NCBI GenBank assembly: GCA_949987705.1
Contig: OX465283.1
Coordinates: 134,814,101 to 134,878,100 of the forward strand
Origin: Thereva unica
Lineage: Eukaryota; Arthropoda; Insecta; Diptera; Therevidae
DNA length: 64,000 nt
Direction of reading: 5' to 3'
The stretch's first letter is position 1. Each line of letters begins with the position of its first letter. Below the pieces are notes generated by a model, which saw only the letters and a program-made list of their open reading frames with translations, was not told where the DNA came from and did no database searches. The position numbers and the translations under genes were made by a program. Shown piece after piece: positions 9,883 to 20,229 of the stretch.

Positions 9883-10739
9883 CAGTACCTGATTTAGGGG
9901 GTCGAGCCCGAGCGACCGCCCTAGAGCACCATGTTCCAGGGGGCGCCGTAATCAAGTAATGCGTTAATTTATTTAGTTATTAAATGATAACATCTTCACA
10001 ATACAAAACATAACGCCGGATATGCACAGGAGGTAAACAAGACTTGTGTTTGAAAAAATGTAAAAGGCAGTTGGTAAGGGCACTTTATTATACATTCTTT
10101 TGGAATTATTGTCTTCAGTTTCTACCAATACACCAGTGCTGGGCAATAGTACTCTTGAGAGCCACACGAGCTTCTCCGGAAGCTCCCGAGCCTCCAATCC
10201 TGTTTGTGAGTTCAAGTCAGAGAGATATAGGCCCCTCTATTGTTTTCTCTTTTCTTCTTTTGGGGTTAAAGAAAAAAGAGAATTTTAGAAGTTTCTAAAC
10301 CAATCTTCCAAATAGAAGGGCTCCAAGCACGAACTAGTGCTTAACGATGCCTGATCTTTCTATTATCATATTTCCTGTGGTAACACAATTGCACGATGGA
10401 TGGCTTTACAACAGGCGTAACCGGCCCAAAGAACGTTTGTACATAACGAAAACGATCAAGCTCCATAAAGATTTTTTTTTGGTTCACATTGGCCGTCGTA
10501 TGCCCATGTGTATAGTTCAGTATTCTACCATTTAAATCTTTTGGTCAAGTTTGGCCGTGGTGAGCAAGCATGTGTTCCCAAGCGGACGGTGTTCGCCCGT
10601 TGTAAGGCCATCTTTTATTTCTACTCGAGTTATTGTATAATTTGTACATAACATAGGATGTTAAAAGAAATGTCTTTAAAACTTAAGGGCGCGTAAAAAT
10701 ATCTTGCAGGGAGCGCCAAAATACTTAAAGCCGGCCATG
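9883..10739 (+). mobile_element. hAT-type MITE, family M, copy 2 (inside Helitron)
   Basis: The left end CAGTACCTGATTTAGG and the inverted right end CATGGCCGGCTTTAAG correspond to those of copy 1. Flanks GTTATATC (9875-9882) and GTTATAAC (10740-10747) match at 7 of 8. Internally it follows copy 1 (8478-9319) for most of its length, sharing for example CCAGTGCTGGGCAATAG and TAAGGGCGCGTA. It is non-coding. Its excision in silico restores the order of the Helitron fragment. Confidence 0.8.
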
Positions 10740-10862
10740 GTTATAACACTACTTTCGATGACGTTTTTGAAAATGAAATTAATCGATTTAACAGAATTAC
10801 AATACTCCACATTGACGTAAGCATAGTATTTTTTTAGAGTAATGCTGAATATTTTCACCACT
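10740..10862 (-). pseudogene. Helitron Rep/helicase protein fragment, left part
   Basis: The minus strand reads YVNVEYCNSVKSINFIFK. Helitron proteins have (Y/D)VN(V/I)E.C.S.KS.KY..KY just before the QYQMGRY motif, which here lies on the other side of the MITE at 9706-9882. The order and strand agree. It is a short decayed fragment. Confidence 0.66.
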
Positions 10863-11119
10863 GCTTATCAGCAAATGTTTAAACTATGTTATAAACCTTC
10901 CAGACTTCCAACCATATTAAGTTTTATATGCTTAGATTTCTAAGAGCAAATAACCGATTATAAATTTGTGAGAGCGATACTTTTTTGTGACTTTTTTCGT
11001 TGACCTAGTCGAAAAGTGACAATCCCAGGCGATCGCCTATCATAAATTGGCACGTGTACTAAATTGGGCACGATTTTTAATAAATTAATAAAAATATCAA
11101 AAAATCTAAACCGAGTTCA

Positions 11120-12045
11120 AATATTCAACAAAAAGAAGTAATCTAAAGTAGGATTAGAGGTCCAAAAATTCTCTAATAAAATTGACCTTGATTCTGGTTT
11201 TTACGTAATAAAAGAATCATCCAGAGTCCGAGTGGACGAGTCCCGAGTTTATAAAAATATTGAGGTAGATCACAAAATTTATTCGGTTTGCTTTTATTTA
11301 CTCACTGTTTTAAGCTTTTTCGTATTAATTTGTTTCTTTTTTTTCGGTATTCCTTTTTTGGTATTTAATAGAGAAAATTTGCCAACAACCATCAGCATTT
11401 AAAGGTGGGTGACAATATCAATTCCATTAATATACTCTGAATTTATTTTAATGCCCCCAATTGATATTATAACGACAATAAAAAACTATGCAATCAGAAT
11501 TAACTGTTGGGATTTTAATTAAGTGCTTTTACTTGGTTTTTGTATAATTTTAAATTAGTTGATATTTAAAGAAATTATTTAAAAAAATAATTTAACTAAG
11601 TCAAAAAATGTCAAAAAATTATAATAGCAATTTCCAATTAAGTGGCCATTATAGACCATTTATAAACAAATTTCTTTGTTCAGTATCGTGTTCAAATAAT
11701 TATGACGATTGTAAATTTATTAATACAATAAACTATAAATAATTTCGAATAATGAATTTTTCTGTTTCGTGCAACATTGAGCCTAGTTTATGGCCAGTTC
11801 CGCTTTTTTAAATAACAAAAAAAAATCCTACAAAAAAAATAAAATACAAATTCACGCGGTAATATTTCAGCCGAATTAAAAGCTGTTTCTAACAAAAAAA
11901 TCAAAGAACTCGGAATGCAAATTGTGTCTATTATCAAGTTTTTGGGTGACGTTATTAAAGAGAAGCTTGAAAGAATTATTAGATAAATAATGTGACATAC
12001 TCTCGGCTTTAGACTATATACTGAGCGCTGCATTTCTGGAATATG
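11120..12045 (-). repeat. ~1-kb dispersed repeat, copy B (inverted partner at 100-1160)
   Basis: This is the reverse-complement match of 100-1160. Landmarks are TTGAGGTAGATCAC at 11260, TAAGTGGCCATTATAGACCA around 11640, GGCCAGTTCCGCTTTT around 11791 and GCATTTCTGG at 12030. Both copies are AT-rich and non-coding. The two lie about 10 kb apart in opposite orientation. Confidence 0.7.
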
Positions 12046-12432
12046 AATATAATTTTAGTTGCAAAACTTAAATTTTTGGTTTTAGATAATTTTATGCATT
12101 ATAAATTTCTTGAATTTACCAGAGCGGTATGGAATAGAAAGGAAATGTTAATCGAATGCACAGGTTCGAAATGTTAATCGAATGCAATTAAATCCACTGT
12201 TTAGTTTAATGTCAAGCCGTCAAATTTAATTATTTATTTAATCAAACTAATTTAGGTAATAAAATAGATCCACTAACAAAGTTATAAAATAGGCCGGCTT
12301 TAAAGAATATAGTTTTAGGAGTAAGTATATGAATTAGTATAATAAAAATAAAAGAGTAATTCTATACATTTTAAATAATAAATATGATTTGAAATTATTA
12401 ATAATTTTATAGTTGTTATCTTACGTTAGATC

Positions 12433-12640
12433 AGAATTGGCTTTATAAGGGAGAGGGGGCGAATCCGGGCAATCGCCCGAGGGCGCCAGGTCCTAGAAGC
12501 GCCGCCACGATCTAGTAATTGTTCATTTATTTAGTTATTAAAGCCGGATATACACAGGATGTAAACAAAGCTTGTGCTTGGAAGAAAAACGTAAACAAAT
12601 CTTTGTTATACACTAACAAAAACCGCGTGAACGCCTTTCA
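12433..12640 (+). mobile_element. hAT-type MITE, family M, truncated copy 3
   Basis: The segment starts CAGAATTGGCTTTATAAGGG and continues GGCGAATCCGGGCAATCGCC and GCGCCAGGTCC, then ATTTATTTAGTTATTAA, CCGGATATACACAGGA and GTAAACAAAG, in the same order as copy 2. The right end was not found, so the copy is truncated or too diverged. It is non-coding. Confidence 0.6.
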
Positions 12641-12869
12641 TTTCAAAGATTATGTCTGCACAGTCCGTGGTAGGAAAAAATTTAGAGTATGTTACAACTT
12701 TTTTAAGATTCGATATAGAAAAATTGTGTACTTCCTGCGCAACAGACACCTGGCCAAACATATCCAGAATCGTCCGCATACATATCGCTCATGGAGTCTT
12801 CCTCCCCTCCAAATTGTTTCTCTCCAAAAAGCGCCAAAAAAGTAATCAATTTTGCTAATTTAGCATCTA

Positions 12870-13010
12870 CTGTGCAGCCCAAAAATTTGGTGCCAATAGA
12901 AAATCTAATAAAAACTTACTCTTTACCTATAACTGGAACTTTTCGTTAGCGCTCACGCTTTTTTACATATCGAAAGGTAGTTTGTTCCCATATACTTACG
13001 TCAAACGTCA
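12870..13010 (+). repeat. Dispersed repeat shared with 39293-39400
   Basis: Shared text includes GTGCAGCCCAAAAAT, AAAATCTAATA, TAGCGCTC, TTTTTTACAT and GAAAGGTAGT followed by CATATACT or CGTATACT. At 39293 the unit leads directly into an array of the CGCCATTTTG repeat, so it may be a terminal module of one composite non-autonomous element. Confidence 0.58.
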
Positions 13011-13261
13011 AACAATATACTTTCTTCTTTACTGTCATTCTTCTTCGATATTAAATGTGTGTGCATTGAATCTGATGTGTGATGAATAAGTGTGTGCGTT
13101 GGACGATCGACTGATATATTTTGACGAAAAGACTGATTTGCACCAGGGTCGTCCTAAGATATTCGGCGCCCGTGAGCTACTAAAAAAACTGCACCCCTCT
13201 TCATAAGAAAATACACGCGAGCAAAGACCATCCGAGAAGTTTCCTCTTTAATATACCTTTA

Positions 13262-14010
13262 CAATGGTTAGTGGGACTAACGCCCTACTTCGGAAGATCT
13301 ATAAAAGACTAGGCAGCTGAAGCAAAACCGTTCATCGAATTGCTAACAAAGAAGGCCATATTTAAAATAGAAACCCAACATTAAAATTAATTTAAAGCAT
13401 TAAAAGAAATATTGGTAAAAGTACCACTGTTGAAATTATTTAAACCAAAGGGGCATACGGAGATTCATATCGATGCTAGTAAGGACGAATTCGAAGCTAT
13501 TTCTCTTGCAACGGGATAATAACGATCAACAATTGCATTCAGTGCAATACATGAGTCGTATGGTAAACTCAGTCGAACAACGCTTTTCCGCTTACGACCT
13601 GGAAGCTCTCCCAATAGTCACCGACTTCAATGCTTTCGTCACGACAATGAAAAATCAGATGCTCCACTGAGAGCGGCTAGATAGGCCATGTTTCTAAAAG
13701 AATTTAATTACCAGATTGAACATCGTTCAGGTACTAAAATGCAGCATGTGCACTTTGCAATACCAAATGTCGATATGTTAACTTACCTAATTAAACAAGC
13801 ACAGAATATTTAAGAGCCATAAAAGAGATATTAAAGACCTTGGCGCATGAAGATTTTTACCTTGAACATGACTTTTTCTTAAAGAATCCAACGAAGAGTT
13901 AATTGTCATTCCCACATCAATGGAAGAGGAGATCATTAAATCTGCTCACAGGCAGGACAATTTCAGCTGCTAAGACCGAAGTCTTAAACAGGAAAACCTA
14001 CTTTATTCTA
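13262..14010 (+). pseudogene. Ty3/gypsy pol fragment (RT end, RNase H, integrase zinc region)
   Basis: In three shifting plus-strand frames the segment reads GLTPYFGRSIKD (end of RT), HIDASKDEFEA (RNase H, DAS motif), VQYMSRMVNSVEQRFSAYDL with a following EALPIV, FLKEFNYQIEHRSGTKMQHV, then VIPTSMEEEIIKSAHRQDNF near the integrase H2C2 region. The order is that of Ty3/gypsy pol. The connecting parts are shortened and there are several stops and frameshifts. No LTR was identified on either side. It abuts a minus-strand RTE tail at 14026. Confidence 0.78.
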
Positions 14011-14025
14011 GAAGACTCCATCCAT

Positions 14026-14245
14026 ACAATGGCGCTACACCCCAAATTTAGGCTTGGCTTCGTCTAGGACATTTGTGCAACTTTGATGGTCCCTTGCAGC
14101 ATGCCTGCAGTTTCGAATGTTAAGCCTCTGTTGCCCTCTTGGGCCTACCTACTGCTATATTTCCCGAAATTTCTGATACCATAAGCCGTTTTGGTGTCCT
14201 CCATCCTAATTACGAAGTCGGCAAGTCTTTGTTTGCTGGTCCGGT
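14026..14245 (-). pseudogene. RTE-like LINE 3' end fragment
   Basis: Near-identical in layout to 62230-63110. The minus strand carries a decayed RMEDTKTAYGI-like part, an Arg-rich PRG segment, and the C-terminus DEAKPKFGV followed by a stop and GTAGCGCCATTG, the element's 3' tail. Unlike the 62-kb copy it is not interrupted by a Jockey insertion and so shows the uninterrupted junction. It is a dead fragment. Confidence 0.7.
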
Positions 14246-14279
14246 AAACAGGAAGGAAATAAAGCAGGAAGCAATATAC

Positions 14280-14960
14280 TATACTCAATATACCGTTAGA
14301 TCCATGGCGGCCGTGTCAAGAGTACGGATTACCACTTTCTTCAGAACCCCCTCGATATGGGTATTAAATGAAAGAGTGTGATAGTAGAATGCGGTAAGCA
14401 ATGTAGTATACTCAATATACCGTTAGATCCATGGCGGCCGTTTCTAGACCCATGTACCCGTTCTTTGAGGCACTTCATCTGTGTAAAATTGATATATCGA
14501 TCTTCAATCTATTGGCTACTATGTATTAGTTTATGGGTGCAGCAAGGCGTACCGGGTCCCAGCTAGCGATATTTTAAATGTGAAAATTGAATTTTCTTTA
14601 TACAAAAAAAGTTTTGGGGGGATTTTGTCTTCAAACCTTTCTTTTCTAGGAGTTTTTAATGTCGGTCAGAACTTATAAGTTAAAAATGGCCGGCGAATTT
14701 GCAAATTGTGTTCCGATTCCAATGAAAATATGTATCTAAGGTTTTTTAAGGTAGCAAATAACGACTTTATGATCAAAATTTAAATTAAAAATGGCCTCAC
14801 CAATATGGCCGACCAGTTAGCGAATTGTATTCTGATTCCAATTAAAATCGGTATATGGGAGTTTTTAAGGTAGTAAATAACAAATTTATAATCAAAACTT
14901 ATAAACTCAAAATTGTTGGGCCAATATGGCGGAAGACTTTTGTCAAATAAGTGTCATTTC
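14280..14960 (-). repeat. Inverted and diverged units of the CGCCATTTTG repeat
   Basis: CGATATGGGTATTAAATGAA at 14351 is the reverse complement of the TTTCATTTAATACCCAT core seen at 5680 and 5790. CAATATACCGTTAGATCCATGGCGGCCG occurs twice (14285 and 14411, described in parts: CAATATACCGTTAGATC then CATGGCGGCCG), giving a 126-bp period. A second, more diverged pair of units around ATATGGCCGACCAG and ATATGGCGGAAG follows at 14790-14945. It is non-coding. Confidence 0.55.
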
Positions 14961-15282
14961 CCGGTTAGCTGTATGTAGGTTGTTCAAGGGTTGGAAAATC
15001 GGAAAATCTTGACATTCTCGCTACACATGGAAAAACATTGAAAATAGTGTATCCTGAAACTCTTTAAGCAACCGATTCAGAACTGCTGAAAAGGTTTTTT
15101 TTTTGTTAAGATGTCAAAGTTGGATGATTTATGTACATATAATGGATAAGAAGGAAAGAAGCACATCACAGGAAAGAAACAACAAATTAAAAATTAGTGC
15201 GATGGATTTTTATGTATATCGATTAATGATTCGCCAAGGTGCATCCAATGTCAAAAATTTTTTTATCGAAGACTTCTAGATT

Positions 15283-15530
15283 TAAGGGCCTGTGTAAATT
15301 CAGTGACTAAAATTTTGTGTCGGTAATACAGTATTTAGTCTTTTAGCGAGTAGACTAAATTTTTTGACAGTTGACTAAATTGATGGTGAATTTGTTTCAA
15401 AATAGTTCAATACAACGGAAAATAAAGTGGAGAGCAATTCCCTACATTAACGACATAAACTAAAGAAATTAAGTTTAGTCATCAATTTAGTCTCTAAATT
15501 CAAAAAAGGTATAGAAAATGGCCCTCAATT
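15283..15530. repeat. Possible MITE with GGGCC termini and TAGACTAAA-type subrepeats
   Basis: The left end AGGGCCTGTGTAAATTCAG followed by TGACTAAA, and the inverted right end AGGGCCATTTTCTATACC followed later by GAGACTAAAT, resemble each other. The interior repeats variants of GTAGACTAAAT and TTAGTC many times in both orientations. No clear target duplication was found, so boundaries are tentative. Confidence 0.35.
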
Positions 15531-15990
15531 TCGAGTGCTGGGTCCTGCTATTTGCATTAGTTTTAAATGTTTGAACGTTCATGGTTTTAAAAGAATACAC
15601 AGGTCATACTTCAAATATGTAAATCCATCTAATGTCGCCAACTTTTATAGGAATAGTTGGCTTCTCGTAATGGTTAAGAAGAATTGAATTTTAAAGGTTT
15701 GGCTTAATTTTAAATGTTTAAACGTTGAGTGCAGCGCACCGGCTTCCAGCTATCCAAAATAAGCGGTTCATTGAGGCACTTCATTTCAGATCCCTAATAG
15801 TTTCACATTTTGATATTTGGAATCAAAAATACCAAAAAATTGCCTTTTACAAATCCTCCTACTGTATATTAAAAATTAAAAAATTGGAAAAACTCTTTTT
15901 CCAATAATCCAACTTCATATCTAAATATGAGCTTTGTAAAACTTCATTTACGATATTAAAATGAAGTTCACAAGCACAATTTATGATCAT

Positions 15991-16033
15991 GATAAAAATT
16001 GCAATGTGTCACCTACACATTGCAATTTTTATC
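15991..16033. repeat. Perfect 19-bp hairpin
   Basis: GATAAAAATTGCAATGTGT and its exact reverse complement flank the 5-nt loop CACCT. TGTGTCAC recurs at 16069-16076. The loop is too short for a typical pre-microRNA. It is more likely the core of a foldback MITE. Confidence 0.6.
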
Positions 16034-17985
16034 TTCATAAGATTGGATATGATCATATATTCCGATAGTGTGTCACTAGTATTAATCATAATTTTACAAA
16101 CAATTTTAGAAACTGAATATGAAAATTTCTTAGCAAAACAGTTTTCACTACAAAAATATTGAATACTATAAACTATTCTGCAAGAATTACAGAATTATTT
16201 TTTGCCATAAAATGTCTATGTTTCTTCACTAATTTTCGAATTTTTAGTTAAATTAATCTTCTGTGTGTTCAGTCGCAGGCTCCTTACAATTCATGCATTA
16301 TACATTCACTTTCAAAAACTAGCTAGGTCTTCCATCATATAACGCGATATCACGGATAATACAGAAGATGATTCCCTCGGGTAGACTTTCACATAAAAAT
16401 AAACGTTCCTCATTCTGCTATTAACAAACTTTGCTTCCTCAACAAAATTGCAAATATTTTTTTACTTACAAATGGCAAAAAGAGTTTGTCATTAGTAATT
16501 TTCCATTTCTTACTAAAACTTGTTTTTTATTCGTCTTCTTTTTAAATAATTGTAAACATTCGCCCTTTCTACAATATACTAAACACTCCAGCTTTCATCC
16601 AATCGCCCGCAACTTTCGTGCGTTTCCTAAGAGATCACTTGATCTGCTTCGAAGTGTTAATCTTGAAGAAAGCAAAATCACGTTTACCCACCAAGATACC
16701 TAAGACCGCGAGCAGTTTCCCTCGCTTTCTCTTGGCTTCATTCTTACATCCGGAATCAGGAGAAAGTTTTCTCTTCTGCCGTTGACCTACCTGTAAAACC
16801 ACTGATTAAAGCTAATGACAAAATCAGCAAAAAAAATAACAAAACCAAAAGCAAATGTCTTTCTATCTAAAATTACAAGATCGACTTCACGTTTTCTTAA
16901 GTGGTTTAAATCTAGAAGGCTGACATGACAAATGGTGAATTGAAAAAAACCCAAACTTTAATTCATCCTGTTCGCGTTTGGGAGGCATAAAAACACACGC
17001 AAAAAACGACAAGCAAATCGAGATGATAATTAAATTTCCCACGTGATATTCGACTTATGAATGAACCACCTGGAAGGTAGCTCACCTGTTGTAATCGTAA
17101 GCCTTCTACATAGCGGTCTGTGTCGGATTAATTTGTACGCTTAGCCCCAGACAACAATTACTCATGTCGCTCGAAAGCTCAAGGAAAAAGTAACTTTATT
17201 TGCCTGTAAGCCAGCAATATTGGCTCCACGCAGCTCCATCTATGTACCGCCAGGTACGTGCGATCGTAAAGTGTCAGATTTCATACGGATGCGACACTAA
17301 GCCGCTGCTAAATAAATTGTAAAATATTCCAAATCATCGGGGAGAAGATACTTTATTATCTCTCGCCGGTGATCGAATTGAAAGCAATACTTTAATTGGG
17401 GAATATTGCCGTTGATTAAGCAATAATTTACTGAGCTTTCACGATAAGATGCCATATTTCAGTGCTTGCCATTGTTAACGCCGTTTAGGTACACCTACAT
17501 GGTTTCTGCAGGTAATACGACTGGACATGATTTGCACATAATTAATTTCAATTCATTCAAGTTAAGTGTCTCGTATTCTAGTAATGTCATGATTTAAACT
17601 AAATGGATTTACTACTTCCATTAACTGGACTGTATTGTTAATACTCTTTCTGATATGTTAAAATAGAAGAAAATCTACTAGAGTTGGTTGTATCATGCGT
17701 GGATGTTTAGTATAACCGAATCGTGGATGCAAAGTGTGTCATGGCCATTGAGGGTGATGGATTTGCACTCTATTTACGAATATATGTGCTAAAAGTTATT
17801 TTCTACCCCTATGAAGTGACTAGCGTTATATTAATCCTTTTTGGCTTTAGAGTAATCAGCATTCTTGTTCCTTTATTTTTCTAGAGTTTTAAATTTAAAA
17901 TATTATAAAAAAAGCAAAAAGCCTAAAACACTTTGGAGATCAAAAAAATCTTTAATAGACAAACTTAAAATTACCTCTTAATACG
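16034..17985. other. Unassigned stretch, no gene recognised
   Basis: Open frames here are short (up to 90 codons at 16431-16703) and show no family motif. Composition is less AT-extreme around 16580-17450 than in neighbouring repeats, and no repeat relationship to the rest of the window was seen, so this could be ordinary unique intergenic or intronic DNA. Confidence 0.4.
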
Positions 17986-17989
17986 AGCT

Positions 17990-18420
17990 TCAATCACAGA
18001 AAATGATAATAACTGACCACAATATTCTGTTCGAAGTGCCATCTTCCAACAAGGTGGTAGTATTTGAAGACTCCACTGGCAGCTTGATGATAGACCTCTT
18101 AAGAGTGCCGCTCAATAACATTCGCATCTCGAACATGGCCATCTGGTAAGCAGTATATCTCCTGGACATGCCCAAGGGCCGCTTGAGTGGTGGGAGATTG
18201 TCTTCCTTAATTCACCACACGCCTACTTTTATGTCAGGGTTAGTATTTCTCCATTTTGTCCTTCGTTGTAGAGTTTGCAAAGAAAGCCCAGAAGTAAGTT
18301 TTTGAAAATCTTCAACGTCATCTGAAAGAGAAGAAAGAGAGCGAGAATCAAGCACATAAGAAACTCGCTGCAGTTAGACAATATGACTACAATCCAAGAC
18401 CTCTGCTGCGCAAATGATGT
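17990..18420 (-). pseudogene. BEL/Pao integrase C-terminal fragment
   Basis: The minus strand reads LSSLSDDVEDFQKL and QRRTKWRNTNPDIKVGVW, then after a stop EDNLPPLKRPLGMSRRYTAY. BEL/Pao integrases end with a W..EYL..LQ.RTKW.....GD.VL..DDN.PP..W.LGR segment, which this matches in order. The invariant W after PPL is replaced, and a stop interrupts. No LTR was defined. A second BEL/Pao fragment lies at 46830-48760. Confidence 0.66.
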
Positions 18421-18599
18421 TCAGTTCGAACACTTCAATTCATTGCATTGCCTTCACTGACTAGCAAATGCACAAACAAATATAAGCCTTTACACTGAGT
18501 CTACACCACTGACATATAGAATGGACTGCTCATCAGCAAATTTTCGTGGCACCAATTCGTCCAATAGGTTCACTGATGTGTATGTCGCCTAAAATGATT

Positions 18600-19186
18600 A
18601 AAGAATTTTATTTACCTTTCTTATTTTACTGCAAAGGCAAATATGTTGTCGTATTATGTAGTTTATGAAAGTGAAGAGTAAAATTATTATTATTAAAACT
18701 ATTTCCATGAATAGGGTATGTTTTTATCGTCAGGAATGCGGCTTTCATTTGACTAATAAAAACAACGGTGTATGATAGGAAAAAACAGAACTAAAGGGTC
18801 TTGTTTGTAAAAACATATATAAATTTTTTTTACCCACATATTTCACTGTAATTCAAAGAGTAGATGGATAAGGTAATTTTTTCTGAAAGTTTTTAACATC
18901 CCAAAAAGTTACCCAAACATTTCTTAGTACACTCCAAGACTCCAGATAGCTTGGTTTTTTTGGCAATTTTCCATTCAAAAATACTCAGTTGCTAATTAAA
19001 ATCGTGGCTGAGTTTTCGTGCACTATTGATCGAGTCGGCATTAATTAGTTAAATCATTCTAATAAACTCGAAAGCTAAACTCGACAATATATCAACTGAC
19101 AAGGATAGTGCCGAATTTAGTAAAAATATGGTGGATGATCTACTACAATTAATAACTAGTTGGGATGTGGGTTCGACCCTTTCGGT
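18600..19186. other. Unassigned AT-rich stretch
   Basis: No gene or shared repeat was recognised. TTGGGATGTGGGTTCGACCC at 19160 contains a GTTCGA-like B-box core but no tRNA fold is evident around it. Confidence 0.4.
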
Positions 19187-20187
19187 CCACACGATCAACT
19201 TCCCAGTATGATGGATGTTGAATATTATGATTGGATATTTTAATAATAAATGAACAATAGGCAATATAGAATATATGTATAATACCGAGAATTTGTAACA
19301 CAATTGTTTATCAATATTTTCGCTAAAATGTCAAACTAAATGTGCGCACTTACAAGATTAGGATGACGAAAATGTATATAAAATTGATGTATTAATGTTT
19401 TTCGGCACCTCAATGAAGTCGATATAGTTTTTAGTTCGCGCGGTATCGTGCAGGTACAAAAATCACTTAAGTCATTTAAACCAAAAACCGCTGGACCGAA
19501 TATTATAAAAATCTTTTCAGATTATATTGTTGCTAATACGCTTCGAACGGCACCTCAAGTAAGTCAATATGTTCGGGCGATATCGTGCAGGTACAAAAAT
19601 CACTTACGCCGCTTAAACAAAAAAACGGCTCGACCGAATTTTATGAAAATCTTTTCAGATCATATTTTGGTTAATACTCTTCGAACGGCACGTCAACTAA
19701 GTCGATATCTTTTATAGTTCGCGCGACATCGTTCAGGTACAAAAATCACTTATGTCATTTAAACCAAAAAACCGCTGGACCGAATATTATAAAAATCTTT
19801 TCAGATTATATTGTCGCTAATACGCTTCGAACGGCACCTCAAGTAAGTCAATATCTTTCGTGGTTCGGGCGATATCGTGCAGGTACAAAAATCACTTACG
19901 TCGCTTAAACAAAAAAACGGCTGGACCGCATTTCATGAAAATCTTTTCAGATCATATTTCGGTTAATACGCTTCGAACGACACCTTAACGAAGTCGATAT
20001 CAGTTTTGGTTCGCGCGATATCGTGCAGGAAAAAATGACCACATCCGTACGCACATACACACACACACATACTTCCTCCCAATTTTTTGCTTAAAATGCT
20101 CCTGGGACCTTGAAAGATGAAAATACGTTGAAATTTTCGATTTCGATTTTCGGACCGATTACAATAACTTCCTATACTGGGAAGTTA
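19187..20187. mobile_element. TIR-bounded ~1-kb unit filled with 146-bp tandem repeats
   Basis: AACTTCCCAGTATGATGG near 19188 is mirrored at 20168-20187 by CTTCCTATACTGGGAAGTTA, giving inverted termini that share AACTTCCCAGTAT. Between them lies the tandem array 19395-20030, then a (CA)n run (ACACACACACAC) and TTCGATTTTCGGACCGATTA. No target duplication could be fixed. Non-autonomous transposons with tandem-repeat cores are common in insects, which is the inferred nature here. Confidence 0.5.
19395..20030 (+). repeat. Four-unit 146-bp tandem array with alternating A/B subtypes
   Basis: TCGTGCAGGTACAAAAATCA or a close variant starts at 19446, 19583, 19729 and 19875, and a final partial copy starts at 20021. 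Spacings are 137, 146, 146 and 146 bp. Units 1 and 3 share TCATTTAAACCAAAAACCG-type text and AATATTATAAAAATC. Units 2 and 4 share CGCTTAAACAAAAAAACGG and ATGAAAATC with ATCATATTT. The A-B-A-B order implies a 283-292-bp dimer was duplicated last. Confidence 0.88.
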
Positions 20188-20229
20188 AAAATCGAGCTGA
20201 ATATCGTCAATTAAGCCATAAAGAAAATA

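Noticed and set aside
8478..10739. Solo LTRs of an LTR retrotransposon, suggested by GGCGCC-containing text resembling a primer-binding site
   Set aside because: The units have inverted CGGCTTTAGG termini and near 8-bp duplications, and their removal rejoins RTE and Helitron coding pieces, which fits hAT-type MITEs.
12519..12845. 108-codon open frame as a gene
   Set aside because: It begins inside a truncated MITE copy and the translation shows no known motif.
15991..16033. Pre-microRNA
   Set aside because: A 19-bp stem with a 5-nt loop is too short and too perfect for a typical animal precursor.
16431..16703. 90-codon open frame as a gene
   Set aside because: Low-complexity, no motif, no splice or promoter evidence.
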